Shown: in pieces, positions 24,386 to 34,437 of the stretch
Layout of the letters: every line of letters starts with the position of its first letter
Numbering within the stretch: the first letter of the stretch is position 1
NCBI GenBank assembly: GCA_019245415.1
Contig: JAFARO010000004.1
Location: 310,001 to 374,000, forward strand
Source: Alphaproteobacteria bacterium
GTDB lineage: Bacteria; Pseudomonadota; Alphaproteobacteria; Micropepsales; Micropepsaceae
Direction: 5' to 3'
Length of the DNA stretch: 64,000 nt
Translations under genes and position numbers: made by a program
The notes under the pieces: generated by a model
Databases searched by the model: none
Told to the model about the DNA's origin: nothing
The model's input: only the letters and a program-made list of their open reading frames with translations

Positions 24386-24531
24386 GAAGGGTGGAACTAG
24401 TCCAGCAAGCACTGCCCCCCCGCTCGCAAGCTGGACTTCGCTCTTCGTGGTGCCGGTCATCCCCTCCCGGCACTGGCGCGTAACGGCGCATCAGGCGCCC
24501 GACTGGCCCCCCGGTCGGGCGCCATTTTATT
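24386..24531 (+). ncRNA. candidate small RNA with three C-rich stem-loops
   Basis: The roughly 145-base stretch has no plausible coding gene and folds into three stems: AGTCCAGC (24399-24406) with GCTGGACT (24430-24437); GTGCCGG (24450-24456) with CCGGCAC (24467-24473); and the terminator GGCGCCCGAC (24494-24503) with GTCGGGCGCC (24514-24523), followed by ATTTTATT. Each loop carries a C run: seven C at 24415-24421, CCCCTCCC spanning 24461-24468, and six C at 24507-24512. Such loops can pair with Shine-Dalgarno sequences, as in the CCUCC-loop small RNAs of Rhodobacter and relatives. A promoter-like sequence precedes it. It is convergent with alkB, whose stop codon lies in the terminator tail. 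Confidence 0.55.
24494..24531 (+). terminator. Rho-independent terminator
   Basis: A perfect 10-base stem, GGCGCCCGAC/GTCGGGCGCC, with a 10-base loop containing six C, followed by ATTTTATT. The T tract is on the plus strand only, so it terminates rightward transcription, that is, the candidate small RNA and not alkB. Confidence 0.75.
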
Positions 24532-25174
24532 GGGGCGGGGTCACCCGCCTCAGCGTCAGATTGATCCGCCCGCCGCCCGGAATCTGTCCCGAAGTTCCCG
24601 CTTTCACACGGTCGATGCCGTGGAAGGCCAGCCGCGCCGGGCCGCCGAATACCAGCACATCGCCCGACCGCAGGGCCACGCCGCGGGTCGGATCGCGCCG
24701 CGACGTGCCACCGATGCGGAACAGCGCCTCGTCCCCCAACGAGACCGAAAGCACCGGCGCGTCGCGCGCGCCTTCGTCGCGGTCCTGGTGCAGGCCCATC
24801 TTTGCGCCGGCGCGATAGAGATTGACCAGGCAGCATTGCGGCGGTGCTGGGTATTGCGTCAGCTCATCCCACAGCGCCAGCAGCAGCGGCGGGATCGCCG
24901 GCCAGGGTTTTCCGCTCAGCGGATGGGTGGGCTGATAGCGATAGCCGCTCTTGTCCGAGACCCAGCCGAGCGGTCCGAAATTGGTCTCCTCTACCGAGAA
25001 CGGCGCACCCGACAAGGGCATGCGCGGGCGATAGAACGGCGCCAGCTCGACGCGCGCCAGCACGTCATCCAGCAGTGCGCGCTGCGCGCCTGCGTCCAGC
25101 CTGCCGTGCCACAGCACCACCCCGGGCGCTACGTCCAGCCTCAGCGCGTCTGTCGGGGCTTCCACGGTTCCCAT
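24527..25174 (-). CDS. alkB: AlkB-like 2-oxoglutarate/Fe(II) dioxygenase (DNA repair)
   Basis: A 215-residue protein with the AlkB fold. Iron ligands are His and Asp in GLHQDRDE and the distal His in LAFHGIDRV; 2-oxoglutarate is held by the Arg residues of GGRINLTLRR. VNLYRAGAKMG and LSVSLGDEALFRIGG are family signatures. AlkB removes alkyl groups from N1-methyladenine and N3-methylcytosine in DNA or RNA. ATG 25174 lies 34 bases inside the upstream phosphatase gene, so the two are coupled. The open frame continues upstream but that part overlaps other genes. Confidence 0.93.
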   Translation of the reverse strand: MGTVEAPTDALRLDVAPGVVLWHGRLDAGAQRALLDDVLARVELAPFYRPRMPLSGAPFSVEETNFGPLGWVSDKSGYRYQPTHPLSGKPWPAIPPLLLALWDELTQYPAPPQCCLVNLYRAGAKMGLHQDRDEGARDAPVLSVSLGDEALFRIGGTSRRDPTRGVALRSGDVLVFGGPARLAFHGIDRVKAGTSGQIPGGGRINLTLRRVTPPQ

Positions 25175-25749
25175 ACGCCATTGAACGTTTCGGCCGGCAG
25201 GAGGCGTGCGAATTCGTCGGGGTCGTAACTCTCGCGCACCCATTGCGCCAGCGGACGCCCCTGCGCCATCTCCTTTGCCAGCGGCAGGAACGCGCGCAGC
25301 CAGCGCTGCCGCGGCCGCGGAAAATGCAGATAGGGCAGGGCGCGGAACTGGCGCTGCGCATGCTCGAGCGCGGTCCAGCCGTCGCGATGCACCAGATAGA
25401 GCGCCGCGGCGAAGCTGGTACGGTCCTGGCCGCCGGAGCATTTGAGCAGGAACGGCTTCGGCGCACGCTCGAAGGCGTCGAGCAGCGCGACCAGCATCGC
25501 GCGCAAGGGCAGGCGGCGCGAATCCATCATCGCGTCGAGATGGGCAACGCCTTCGCGCGCGCAGATCGCGTTCTCGTAATCCCACCAGGGAAACTGCGGG
25601 TGATGGCCGCGCAGATTGATCACCGCGCGCAGGCCGTTGGCATGCAGGAACGGCGCCAGCATCTTCAGATAGGATTGCGACGAGCGCGCCGCCTCGCCCG
25701 GCACGATCCAGTGGAAATTGTACAGGCGGTTGAGCAGGTGTTTGCGCAT
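25141..25749 (-). CDS. tyrosine/dual-specificity protein phosphatase
   Basis: A 202-residue phosphatase with the CX5R signature: Cys104 and Arg110 in LLKCSGGQDRTS. The strand AVINLRGHHP before it and the alpha helix after it fit the cysteine-phosphatase fold. Bacterial members dephosphorylate proteins or phosphoinositides; some are in polysaccharide gene clusters, and here a GT25 glycosyltransferase is divergently encoded only 33 bases away. It shares a transcript with alkB. Confidence 0.85.
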   Translation of the reverse strand: MRKHLLNRLYNFHWIVPGEAARSSQSYLKMLAPFLHANGLRAVINLRGHHPQFPWWDYENAICAREGVAHLDAMMDSRRLPLRAMLVALLDAFERAPKPFLLKCSGGQDRTSFAAALYLVHRDGWTALEHAQRQFRALPYLHFPRPRQRWLRAFLPLAKEMAQGRPLAQWVRESYDPDEFARLLPAETFNGVWEPWKPRQTR

Positions 25750-25782
25750 GGTTCCGGCTTGAGACTATATCTTTGGTTACGC

Positions 25783-26568
25783 ATGCGGACATTCCTGGTC
25801 AATCTCGCGCGCCGTCCCGACCGGCTGGCAGCCATGACGGCGCAGCTCGAGCGGCTGGGCATCGGCTTCGAGCGCTTTGACGCCGTCGATGCGCATTCGA
25901 CGCCGCGCGAGGTGCTGGACGCGCCGTTCGCGGCCGGCGGCCCGCTCGGCCCGCTCTCGCCCGGCGACAAGGGCTGCACCCTGAGCCACCTCCATCTCTG
26001 GCGCAGGATCGCCGAAGGTCCGGACGCTTTCGCCGCAGTGCTCGAAGACGACATCCTGCTTTCCGATTCGGCGCCCGAATTCCTGCTGAGCAGCGAGTGG
26101 ATTCCCCAAGGTGTCGGCCTGGTGAAGCCCGAACGCTACGGCGACGAGAACCAGCTCATCGTCATCGGCAAGCCGCGGCTCAGCGTGAAGGGGCGGGTGC
26201 TCGCGCCGCTGCTGTCGCGCCACACGGGCACCGGCGGCTATATCATTTCCCGCGAAACGGCGGCGCGCCTCGCAGGCCAGCCCGGGAAGATCGCGCTCCC
26301 CGTCGACCACCTGATGTTCAACCCCAACAACTCGCCCGTCTTCCACTGGCTGAAGCCCTGGCAGCTGCTGCCCGCGATCCTCGACCAGCGCGAAGAGGTC
26401 GGCGGCGCCACCGACATCAACCGCACCCGCCAGGCGACCAGGCCGCGCGGCTTGGCGCTGGTGAAACGCCAGCTCCGGCGCAACTATTACGACCTGCGTT
26501 TGGTGCCCCGGCAGGTGGCGCAGGTGCTCTTCGGACAGGCGCGCGTGGTGAAGATTCCAATTGTGTAG
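25783..26568 (+). CDS. glycosyltransferase family 25 protein
   Basis: A 261-residue enzyme of the GT25/LOB1 family, which transfers galactose or similar sugars to lipooligosaccharide. Conserved blocks are FLVNLARRPDRLAAM at the N-terminus, GCTLSHLHLWRRI, the metal-binding VLEDDILL and GTGGYIISRETAARL. It lacks a signal peptide, as expected for a cytoplasmic enzyme that uses sugar nucleotides. ATG 25783 starts the conserved N-terminus. Confidence 0.92.
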   Translation: MRTFLVNLARRPDRLAAMTAQLERLGIGFERFDAVDAHSTPREVLDAPFAAGGPLGPLSPGDKGCTLSHLHLWRRIAEGPDAFAAVLEDDILLSDSAPEFLLSSEWIPQGVGLVKPERYGDENQLIVIGKPRLSVKGRVLAPLLSRHTGTGGYIISRETAARLAGQPGKIALPVDHLMFNPNNSPVFHWLKPWQLLPAILDQREEVGGATDINRTRQATRPRGLALVKRQLRRNYYDLRLVPRQVAQVLFGQARVVKIPIV

Positions 26569-26586
26569 TTGAAAGAGGGACCAGCG

Positions 26587-27446
26587 ATGGATTTCACCGA
26601 GCACACCATTGCCAGCAACGATGGGCCGCGCGTCTATCTGCGCGACTATGCGCCGCGCGCCGCCGCCAAGCTCCCCGTCGTCTGCCTGCACGGGCTGACG
26701 CGCAACTCGGCGGACTTCGAGGCCGTGGCGCCGCGCATCGCGAGCTCGGGCCGCCGCGTGCTGGCCTTCGACGTGCGCGGCCGGGGCAAGTCCGACTGCG
26801 ATCCCGATCCCGCGCGCTATCGCCCCGATGTCTATTGCGCCGATGTTCTCAAGGCGCTCGACACGCTCGGCATTGCGCGCGCGGTCTTCTTCGGCACCTC
26901 GATGGGCGGGATCATGACGATGATCATTGCCGCGACCGCGCCTGCACGCGTCGCTGCGGCCATCCTCAACGACATCGGTCCCGAGGTCGATCCCAAGGGC
27001 TTGGCGCGCATCGCCTCCTATGTCGGCAAGTCCGGCCCGTTCGATTCCTGGAGCGAGATGACGGCGGCGGTGAAAGCGGGGCAGGGCGCGCTTTTCCCGG
27101 GCCGCGACGACGCGTTCTGGCAGCGCTTTGTCCGCCGCGTGGCGCGCGAGCGCGCGGACGGCAAAGTCGAATTCGCCTACGATCCCAAGATCGCGGTGGC
27201 GTTTGCCCCCGCTCCCGATGCGCCGCCGCCGCCCAGCCTCATTCCGCTGTTCGAGGCCTTGGCGCGCGTGCCCGTCCTCGTCATCCGCGGCGCCGAGAGC
27301 GACATCCTTTCGCGCGACGGATTGGCGACGATGAAGCGCATCAAGCCCGATCTCGTGGTGGCGGAAGTGCCGGCGACCGGCCATGCGCCAACCCTGGAAG
27401 AACCCGAAGCGCAGGCGGCGATCGAAACTTTCCTCGCGCAGGTCGA

Positions 27447-27450
<4 letters not shown>
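26587..27450 (+). CDS. alpha/beta hydrolase
   Basis: A 287-residue hydrolase. The nucleophile is Ser105 in FFGTSMGGIM, the oxyanion strand is VVCLHGLTRNSADF, the acid is probably the Asp in GAESDIL and the His is in ATGHAPTL. The substrate is unknown. A good AAGAGGGA ribosome site precedes ATG 26587. The stop overlaps the acetyl-CoA hydrolase gene start (ATGA), suggesting a joint role, for example release of a thioester or ester product. Confidence 0.92.
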
Positions 27451-29279
<1,829 letters not shown>

Positions 29280-29327
29280 TTGTTGGCGCCGAAGCCGCTA
29301 GGTTTGGCGCAACCTCGGGAGGGACAC

Positions 29328-30074
29328 ATGAACAGGCGATGGCTGGCCGCGGGCGCGGCGCTTCTTCTGCTGGCGGCGGCGCCGGCAGGGGCCAAGGGCA
29401 GCAGCGACTACGGCGCGGCGGTGAGCGACAAAGCGCGGCCCGACACCGACCGCCAGCTCGATCCGGAGCGCAAGCCTGCCGACATGCTGGCGCTGGCCCA
29501 TGTCCGGCCGGGCATGAAGGTGATGGATCTGATCCCCGGCCGCGGCTACTTCACGCGCCTGTTCGCGGTCGCCGTCGGGCCGAAGGGCTATGTCTACGCC
29601 TATCAGCCTTCCGACCTCGATGCCGTTCTCAAGGGCAAGACGCCGCCGATCAATGCGGTGGCGGCGAACTATCCCAATGTCAGCGTCGTCCACGCGCCGG
29701 TGAACGATCTGGTGGCGCCCGAGCCGCTCGATCTCGTCTGGACGTCGCAGAACTATCACGACCTGCACGACAGCTTCTTCGCGCCCGCGGATCTCGCCAA
29801 GGTCAACAAGCGCGTTTACGACGCGCTGAAGCGCGGCGGACTCTATATCGTGCTCGATCATGCGGCCGAGAAGGGCTCGGGCCTGCGCGACACCGACACG
29901 CTGCACCGCATCGACGAGGCGGTGGTCAAGAAGGAAGTGATGGCGGCAGGATTCAAGTTCGCCGGCGAAAGCGACGTGCTGCGCAACCCGCAGGACAATC
30001 GCACCCTCAAGGTCTTCGACCCGGCCATCCGCCACAAGACCGATCAGTTCATTCTCGTTTTCCGCAAGCCGTAA
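29328..30074 (+). CDS. exported class I SAM-methyltransferase-like protein
   Basis: A 248-residue protein with a signal peptide (residues 1-22, LLLLAAAPAGA). The mature part has the methyltransferase-like glycine motif VMDLIPGRGYFTRLFA, then DLVWTSQNYHDLHD and LKRGGLYIVLDHAA. The SAM motif I is degenerate (PGRG instead of GxGxG), and SAM is not expected in the periplasm, so catalysis is doubtful. Related exported proteins are common in alphaproteobacteria. GGGAGGGA gives a strong ribosome site before ATG 29328. Confidence 0.85.
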   Translation: MNRRWLAAGAALLLLAAAPAGAKGSSDYGAAVSDKARPDTDRQLDPERKPADMLALAHVRPGMKVMDLIPGRGYFTRLFAVAVGPKGYVYAYQPSDLDAVLKGKTPPINAVAANYPNVSVVHAPVNDLVAPEPLDLVWTSQNYHDLHDSFFAPADLAKVNKRVYDALKRGGLYIVLDHAAEKGSGLRDTDTLHRIDEAVVKKEVMAAGFKFAGESDVLRNPQDNRTLKVFDPAIRHKTDQFILVFRKP

Positions 30075-30090
30075 AGGACGGAGTCGCAAG

Positions 30091-30792
30091 TTGCGTTTGG
30101 TCGCGTTGGCGTTGGTTTCGGCGGTGCTGGTTTCGGGAGCGGGGACGCAGACACCGCCTCTGTCGGTTCCGTCTGCGACTGCGCCCGGCCTTCAGCGCAT
30201 CCACGGCACGATCAGCGCCTACGATCCGGTGCTGCGCAGCCTGAGCATCGCGAGCGGCAAGAGCACCGTGCAGGTGACGCTGCCCCAGGACTTGCGCATC
30301 GTCTACAACCAGCGCCGCAAGGTCGCCGACCTCAAGCAGGGCGATTATATCGGCACCGCTGCGCTCAAGGCTGCCGATGGCAAGCTGCATGCGCAGCAGA
30401 TCGCGGTGTTTCCCGACTCGCTGCGCGGCACGGGCGAGGGGCAGTATGCGATGGGCGATCCCGCGTCCAACCGCATCATGACCAACGCCACGATCGCTGC
30501 CGTGACCGCGTCGGCGCCGAACAGCGGCATCTTGGGCGTCAACTATCGCGGCGACGCGCCGGGGGCGGACGGAACCTGCACCGGTCACGCGAATTCCGAT
30601 AGCGCCGCGGGCTGCAGCGGCCATGCCGACATCGTGGTGGCGCCGGGGGTTCCGATCATCGCGCTGATGCTGGGCGACGAGAGCCTCCTGATCCCCGGCG
30701 CGGCGGTTTCGCTTGTGGCCTCGTCGGGCAGCGGCAGCCTCGAAGCCACGCGCCTCACTGTCGAAAAAGACGGCGTGAAGCCGGTATTGTGA
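30091..30792 (+). CDS. exported hypothetical protein
   Basis: A 233-residue protein with a signal peptide (residues 1-19). The mature part begins with a short beta domain (GTISAYDPVLRSLSIASGK, VQVTLPQDLRIVYN) resembling DUF5666-like oligonucleotide-fold proteins, then KQGDYIGTAALKAADGKLHA and a Gly/Ser-rich C-terminal half with two cysteines (GTCTGH, AGCSGH). TTG 30091, 16 bases after the methyltransferase-like gene and preceded by a GGAG site, is the best start. Function unknown. Confidence 0.7.
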   Translation: MRLVALALVSAVLVSGAGTQTPPLSVPSATAPGLQRIHGTISAYDPVLRSLSIASGKSTVQVTLPQDLRIVYNQRRKVADLKQGDYIGTAALKAADGKLHAQQIAVFPDSLRGTGEGQYAMGDPASNRIMTNATIAAVTASAPNSGILGVNYRGDAPGADGTCTGHANSDSAAGCSGHADIVVAPGVPIIALMLGDESLLIPGAAVSLVASSGSGSLEATRLTVEKDGVKPVL

Positions 30793-30836
30793 ATGCGACT
30801 GATCCTCCTCCCTTCTTGCGGGAGAAGGACGGCTCT

Positions 30837-31412
30837 TCAAGTCTTTGCCATCTCGCGGTAGCGCGGCTCGTCGCCGGCGCGGGCTGGGGTGTGATGGACG
30901 TCGCCGGGCCTGGGCAGGTCCCGCGTCCAGGCGGCGAGCTCGAGCGCGATGCCGTCGGGATCGTAGAAATAGATCGAGCGCACAAAGGTCGTCGGCGTGA
31001 TCTCGAGACTGGCCTGCATCGGCGAGTCGTCGTGGTTGATGACAGGCGAGCAGGCGATGCCCTTGGCGGTGAGCCGGGCGCGGTAGTCCTCGATCTTCTC
31101 CGCCGGCACGTTGATCGCGACATGGTTCATCGAGCCGTGCGCCGAGGGACCCGGGATGGCCGCGCGCTTGGCGGAAGCGATGCCGGGCTGGGCCTTGGGC
31201 GCATCGGCGAACCAGAAGAAGGCGAGGCTGTCGCCGTTGCCCAGGTCGAAGAAGAAGTGCTGCCCCATGCCGCGCGGCAGATCGATGGTCTTGATCAGCG
31301 GCATGCCGAGCAGGCCGGAATAGAAATCGACCGTGCGCTGCATGTCGCTCGACACCAGCGCGAGATGATTGATGCCGAGAAACTGGAACTCGGGGTTTTG
31401 GGGACGCGCCAT
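30837..31412 (-). CDS. VOC-family (glyoxalase/dioxygenase fold) protein
   Basis: A 191-residue protein with the paired beta-alpha-beta-beta-beta modules of the VOC fold: GINHLALVSSDMQRTVDFYSG followed (in its second module) by MNHVAINVPAEKIEDYRARL and YFYDPDGIALELAAW. Metal ligands are likely His in INHLAL, His in MNHVAI and Glu in ALELAAW. The substrate is unknown; the family includes glyoxalase I, ring-cleavage dioxygenases and resistance proteins. Confidence 0.9.
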   Translation of the reverse strand: MARPQNPEFQFLGINHLALVSSDMQRTVDFYSGLLGMPLIKTIDLPRGMGQHFFFDLGNGDSLAFFWFADAPKAQPGIASAKRAAIPGPSAHGSMNHVAINVPAEKIEDYRARLTAKGIACSPVINHDDSPMQASLEITPTTFVRSIYFYDPDGIALELAAWTRDLPRPGDVHHTPARAGDEPRYREMAKT

Positions 31413-31446
31413 GGTGGTCTCCGCGGTGACGGAGACGACGCTAGCA

Positions 31447-32637
31447 TCAGAAATAGACGCGGGCGAGCAGCTGGAACTGGGTCTCGTCCTGGTGGGCGGG
31501 GTCGCCGGCCAGGACGCGCTCGTCCCGGCGATCGTCGAGCGCGATGAGCTCGCCGGTGAAGCGCAGCCATTTCTCGGGCAGCCACGTCATCGACAGCGTC
31601 ACGGCATGGCCGTCTTCGTTGAGATCCGAAGGGAAGGTGGCGCGCGTGCGGGTCTGGAAGATGTCGCCGCGCGCCGCGAACAGCAGCGGGCCCATGTCGT
31701 AGCCGACAAGCGCATAGGCGGCGCGGAAATCCGTGGTCTGGCGATAGAAGGGCGACGGGATGATGGTGGTCGCGCCGCTCAGTCCCTGCGCCAGAAGCGT
31801 GAACTTCCCCAGCTGCTTCTCGAATCCCGCCTCCCAAAAGCGTGTCGCCCACGCGATCTGGTTGTCCTTGATGACGCGCGGATCGGCCTCGTTGTCGTAG
31901 TAGACGACATTGGCTTGGCCGAAATCGTCGCTTTGCCAGGAAAGATCGCCGTACCAGCCGGGCCGGCCGTCCATTTCCGTGAAGAGATTTCCGTACACCT
32001 CAGATCCCGAACCGAAGCCCGCGAGGTCGGGCAAACGGGTCGGCGAGAAAAGGCCCTGGGGCCGGTCGGTCAATGTCCAGCCTTCTTCGGCGATCACCAC
32101 GCCCGCCGGATCGTTCCAGCCGAAGAGGGCGCCGGAGAGCGCCACGCTGCCGCCGTCATAGCGGTATTCCGCGGTGCCTTCGGCGCCGATGGCGCGCAGT
32201 TCCTCGCCGACCCAGGAATTGATCGCGCTCGGCGTGATCGTCCAGAAGCTGCTCCAGCCGATCTGGTCGTTCTCCAGCGACCCCGGCGGAAAGAAGGCGC
32301 CGAGCTTGACCGACCAACGCCACGCGCCGGTGGAGACCGGGCGGTAGCGGATGTAAGCCTCGAGCAGATCTATCGCCGGGCCATACGCGGCATTGATCCG
32401 CCCGGTCGCGGTGAGCGTGAGTTCGGGGAGCACGATGACGCGGCCTTCGCCGATGATGTCGCCGATGTGCAGGCCGTTGTCGTCTTCGCCGTAGCGCAGC
32501 TTGCCCAGGCCGCCGTCGATCAGCGAGTCGATGTGCGGCGCCATCACCAGGCGCGCATCGCCATAGCCCGCGAACTGGAAGTCGATCGCGTGCGCCGGCG
32601 AGGCGAGGCACAGCAAGAAGAGGGTGAGGCGCTTCAT
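31447..32637 (-). CDS. putative outer-membrane beta-barrel (porin-like) protein
   Basis: A 396-residue exported protein, signal peptide residues 1-17 (LFLLCLASPAHA). The rest is a series of alternating strands rich in aromatic and polar residues, ending in a Phe after FQLLARVYF, the C-terminal signature of outer-membrane barrels. It has no recognised enzymatic motif. Its ATG overlaps the end of the histidine kinase gene. It is the last gene of the cupredoxin-kinase-barrel operon. Confidence 0.78.
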   Translation of the reverse strand: MKRLTLFLLCLASPAHAIDFQFAGYGDARLVMAPHIDSLIDGGLGKLRYGEDDNGLHIGDIIGEGRVIVLPELTLTATGRINAAYGPAIDLLEAYIRYRPVSTGAWRWSVKLGAFFPPGSLENDQIGWSSFWTITPSAINSWVGEELRAIGAEGTAEYRYDGGSVALSGALFGWNDPAGVVIAEEGWTLTDRPQGLFSPTRLPDLAGFGSGSEVYGNLFTEMDGRPGWYGDLSWQSDDFGQANVVYYDNEADPRVIKDNQIAWATRFWEAGFEKQLGKFTLLAQGLSGATTIIPSPFYRQTTDFRAAYALVGYDMGPLLFAARGDIFQTRTRATFPSDLNEDGHAVTLSMTWLPEKWLRFTGELIALDDRRDERVLAGDPAHQDETQFQLLARVYF

Positions 32638-34436
32638 GCGGCCTCGCTCAACGCGTGCGCGTCCTGGGGCAGACGGATCTCGACCGTCGTGCCGTAGCCC
32701 GGCGCGCTCGCGATCGTGAGCGTGCCGCCATGCAGTTCGACGATCGCCTTGGCGAAGGGCAGCCCCAGTCCGGCGCCCTGATGCTGACCGTCGAGCGCGG
32801 AGCGCAGCCGGTGGAAGGGCTTGGTGACGACCGCGAGGTCTGCCGCCTCCATGCCGATTCCGCTGTCCGCAATGCGAATGATGAGCGCGTTCGCTTCGTG
32901 CCGCGCCTCGACGCGGATCTGACCGCCCGCGGGCGTGAACTTGACGGCATTGTGCAGAATGCTGGCAAAAGCCTGGGCCAGCTTGTCCGCGTCGCCGTCG
33001 ATCTCGGGGAGTTCTTGCGTCTCGACGATCACCTCCAACGCCGCCGCGCCGGAGAGTACCGTGGCGAGCGCACGCTGCAGCACCTGCGAGGGCGCCATGC
33101 GCCGGCGGGCGATGACCAGCGTGCCCTTCTCGACCTCGGCCAGATCCAGCATGCACGAGACCAGCGCGAGCAGCTTCTCGCCGCTGTCGCAGATGTCGCC
33201 GGCATAGTCGCGGTAGCGCGCGACCCCGAGGGGGCCGAGAATCTCCTGCCGCAGCATGTCGCCGAAGCCGACGATGGCATTCAACGGCGTGCGTAATTCG
33301 TGGCTCATATTGGCGAGGAACTGCGATTTGGCCTCGTTGGCGCGGACGGCTTCGTTGCGCGCGGTCTCGAGAGCGCCGATCATCGCGGTAAGCGCGGCTT
33401 CGCGTTCGGCGATGGAGCCGGTCATGCCGGCGATCGCTCTGCTCAGCTGCCCGATCTCGTCCTTGCCGCCGACGGGCGCGGGCGTCGTGTAGTCGCCCGC
33501 GGCGATGCGCCTTGCCGTCGCCGCCAACGCTTCCAGCGGCCGCGCCGCGCGGCGCACCACCAGCATCGCTGCAGCCGCGGCGAGGACCAGTGCGAAGAAC
33601 AGCACCAACAGTATCGGCGGCACGATCGCGCGATAGGCGGCAAACGCCTCCGCCATCGGATAGCCGAGCACCGCGACCACCGGCGCGCTGTGGGACGCGG
33701 TCTTGAGAAACGTGCTCACGGTGAGGAATTCGTCCGCTTCGGCATTCTCGATGACGGCGCCGGCTTGTACTGCGACGTGCGCGTCGGGAAGCGGAATGCG
33801 ATCGGGACCGCTGCGCGTGCGCGCGCTCACGCGCCAACGCCCGTCCGCGCGCAAGGTCGCAAGCGCGATCGAGCGCTGGGTCTGCGAAAGCGTGCCGAGC
33901 TTGGCGAGCAAAGCATCGTCGATGGGCACGCAGGCGGCGATGAAGGCGATCGCCACCGGCGCGCGCACCGGCACGACGACGATCCAGTAGACCCTGCCGC
34001 CAAGTGTCGCGAGCGAAGTTCGCCCGCCCGACGTGGTCGAATCGTTGAGCATCTGCGGCCATGCGAAAGCCTTGCCGGTCATCCCCGCCGCACCGGTATC
34101 TGCAGTGGTGGTGCCGTCGAGCCCCACCAGCATCATGCGCGTGGCGCCGACGCGCCTGCCGTGATTGCGCAGCGCCGACAGCTCGGTCTCGTAATCGTGC
34201 CGCGCGATGGCCTGGCGCAGAGCGAAGTCGAGGGACAGCACCTCGACGTCGTCGGCGACGCGCTCGGAAAGCAGCGTGAGCTGACGCTGGAACACGGCGG
34301 TGGCTTGCGTCAGTTCGACCTTGGCTTTTTCGACCAAGCTGTGGCGCAGATAAACGTAAGCTGCGAAACCGGTGAGCATCTGCACGACCGCCAGCGTCAC
34401 GACCAGGAAGAGGGCGAGGCGGTGGCGGAAGCCCAC
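32634..34436 (-). CDS. membrane sensor histidine kinase
   Basis: A 600-residue sensor kinase. A first transmembrane helix lies at about residues 8-30, followed by a periplasmic sensing domain of about 240 residues, a second helix at about 272-294, HAMP, a short coiled coil, the dimerisation domain with His379 in NMSHELRTPLN, and an ATPase domain with ILHNAVKFTP, DSGIGM and GLGLPFAKAIVELHGG. GTG 34436 starts two bases after the upstream stop. No response regulator is adjacent, so its partner is elsewhere. Confidence 0.92.
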   Translation of the reverse strand: MGFRHRLALFLVVTLAVVQMLTGFAAYVYLRHSLVEKAKVELTQATAVFQRQLTLLSERVADDVEVLSLDFALRQAIARHDYETELSALRNHGRRVGATRMMLVGLDGTTTADTGAAGMTGKAFAWPQMLNDSTTSGGRTSLATLGGRVYWIVVVPVRAPVAIAFIAACVPIDDALLAKLGTLSQTQRSIALATLRADGRWRVSARTRSGPDRIPLPDAHVAVQAGAVIENAEADEFLTVSTFLKTASHSAPVVAVLGYPMAEAFAAYRAIVPPILLVLFFALVLAAAAAMLVVRRAARPLEALAATARRIAAGDYTTPAPVGGKDEIGQLSRAIAGMTGSIAEREAALTAMIGALETARNEAVRANEAKSQFLANMSHELRTPLNAIVGFGDMLRQEILGPLGVARYRDYAGDICDSGEKLLALVSCMLDLAEVEKGTLVIARRRMAPSQVLQRALATVLSGAAALEVIVETQELPEIDGDADKLAQAFASILHNAVKFTPAGGQIRVEARHEANALIIRIADSGIGMEAADLAVVTKPFHRLRSALDGQHQGAGLGLPFAKAIVELHGGTLTIASAPGYGTTVEIRLPQDAHALSEAA

Positions 34437-34437
34437 G

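Noticed and set aside
24386..24531. SRP RNA or 6S RNA
   Set aside because: The segment lacks the conserved SRP loop sequences (GGAA/AGCAG pattern) and a single long bulged rod typical of 6S RNA; the separate short C-loop hairpins point elsewhere.
24336..24836. Minus-strand frame ending MQPGHTLQLFSL across the candidate small RNA
   Set aside because: Most of it is a shadow of alkB; the last part coincides with hairpins and an AT-rich promoter, not coding sequence.
26097..27446. Upstream extension of the acetyl-CoA hydrolase frame to over 1000 codons
   Set aside because: The extension overlaps two clear genes (glycosyltransferase end and hydrolase) in other frames and is Arg/Pro-rich; the real start is the ATG at 27447.
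30793..30836. CCTTCT-tgcggg-AGAAGG inverted repeat as a terminator
   Set aside because: Only six base pairs and no T tract; it looks like one half of a common intergenic repeat.
32638..34062. Upstream extension of the outer-membrane barrel frame
   Set aside because: It runs through the histidine kinase gene in another frame and has no recognisable domain; the barrel protein has its own signal peptide at 32637.
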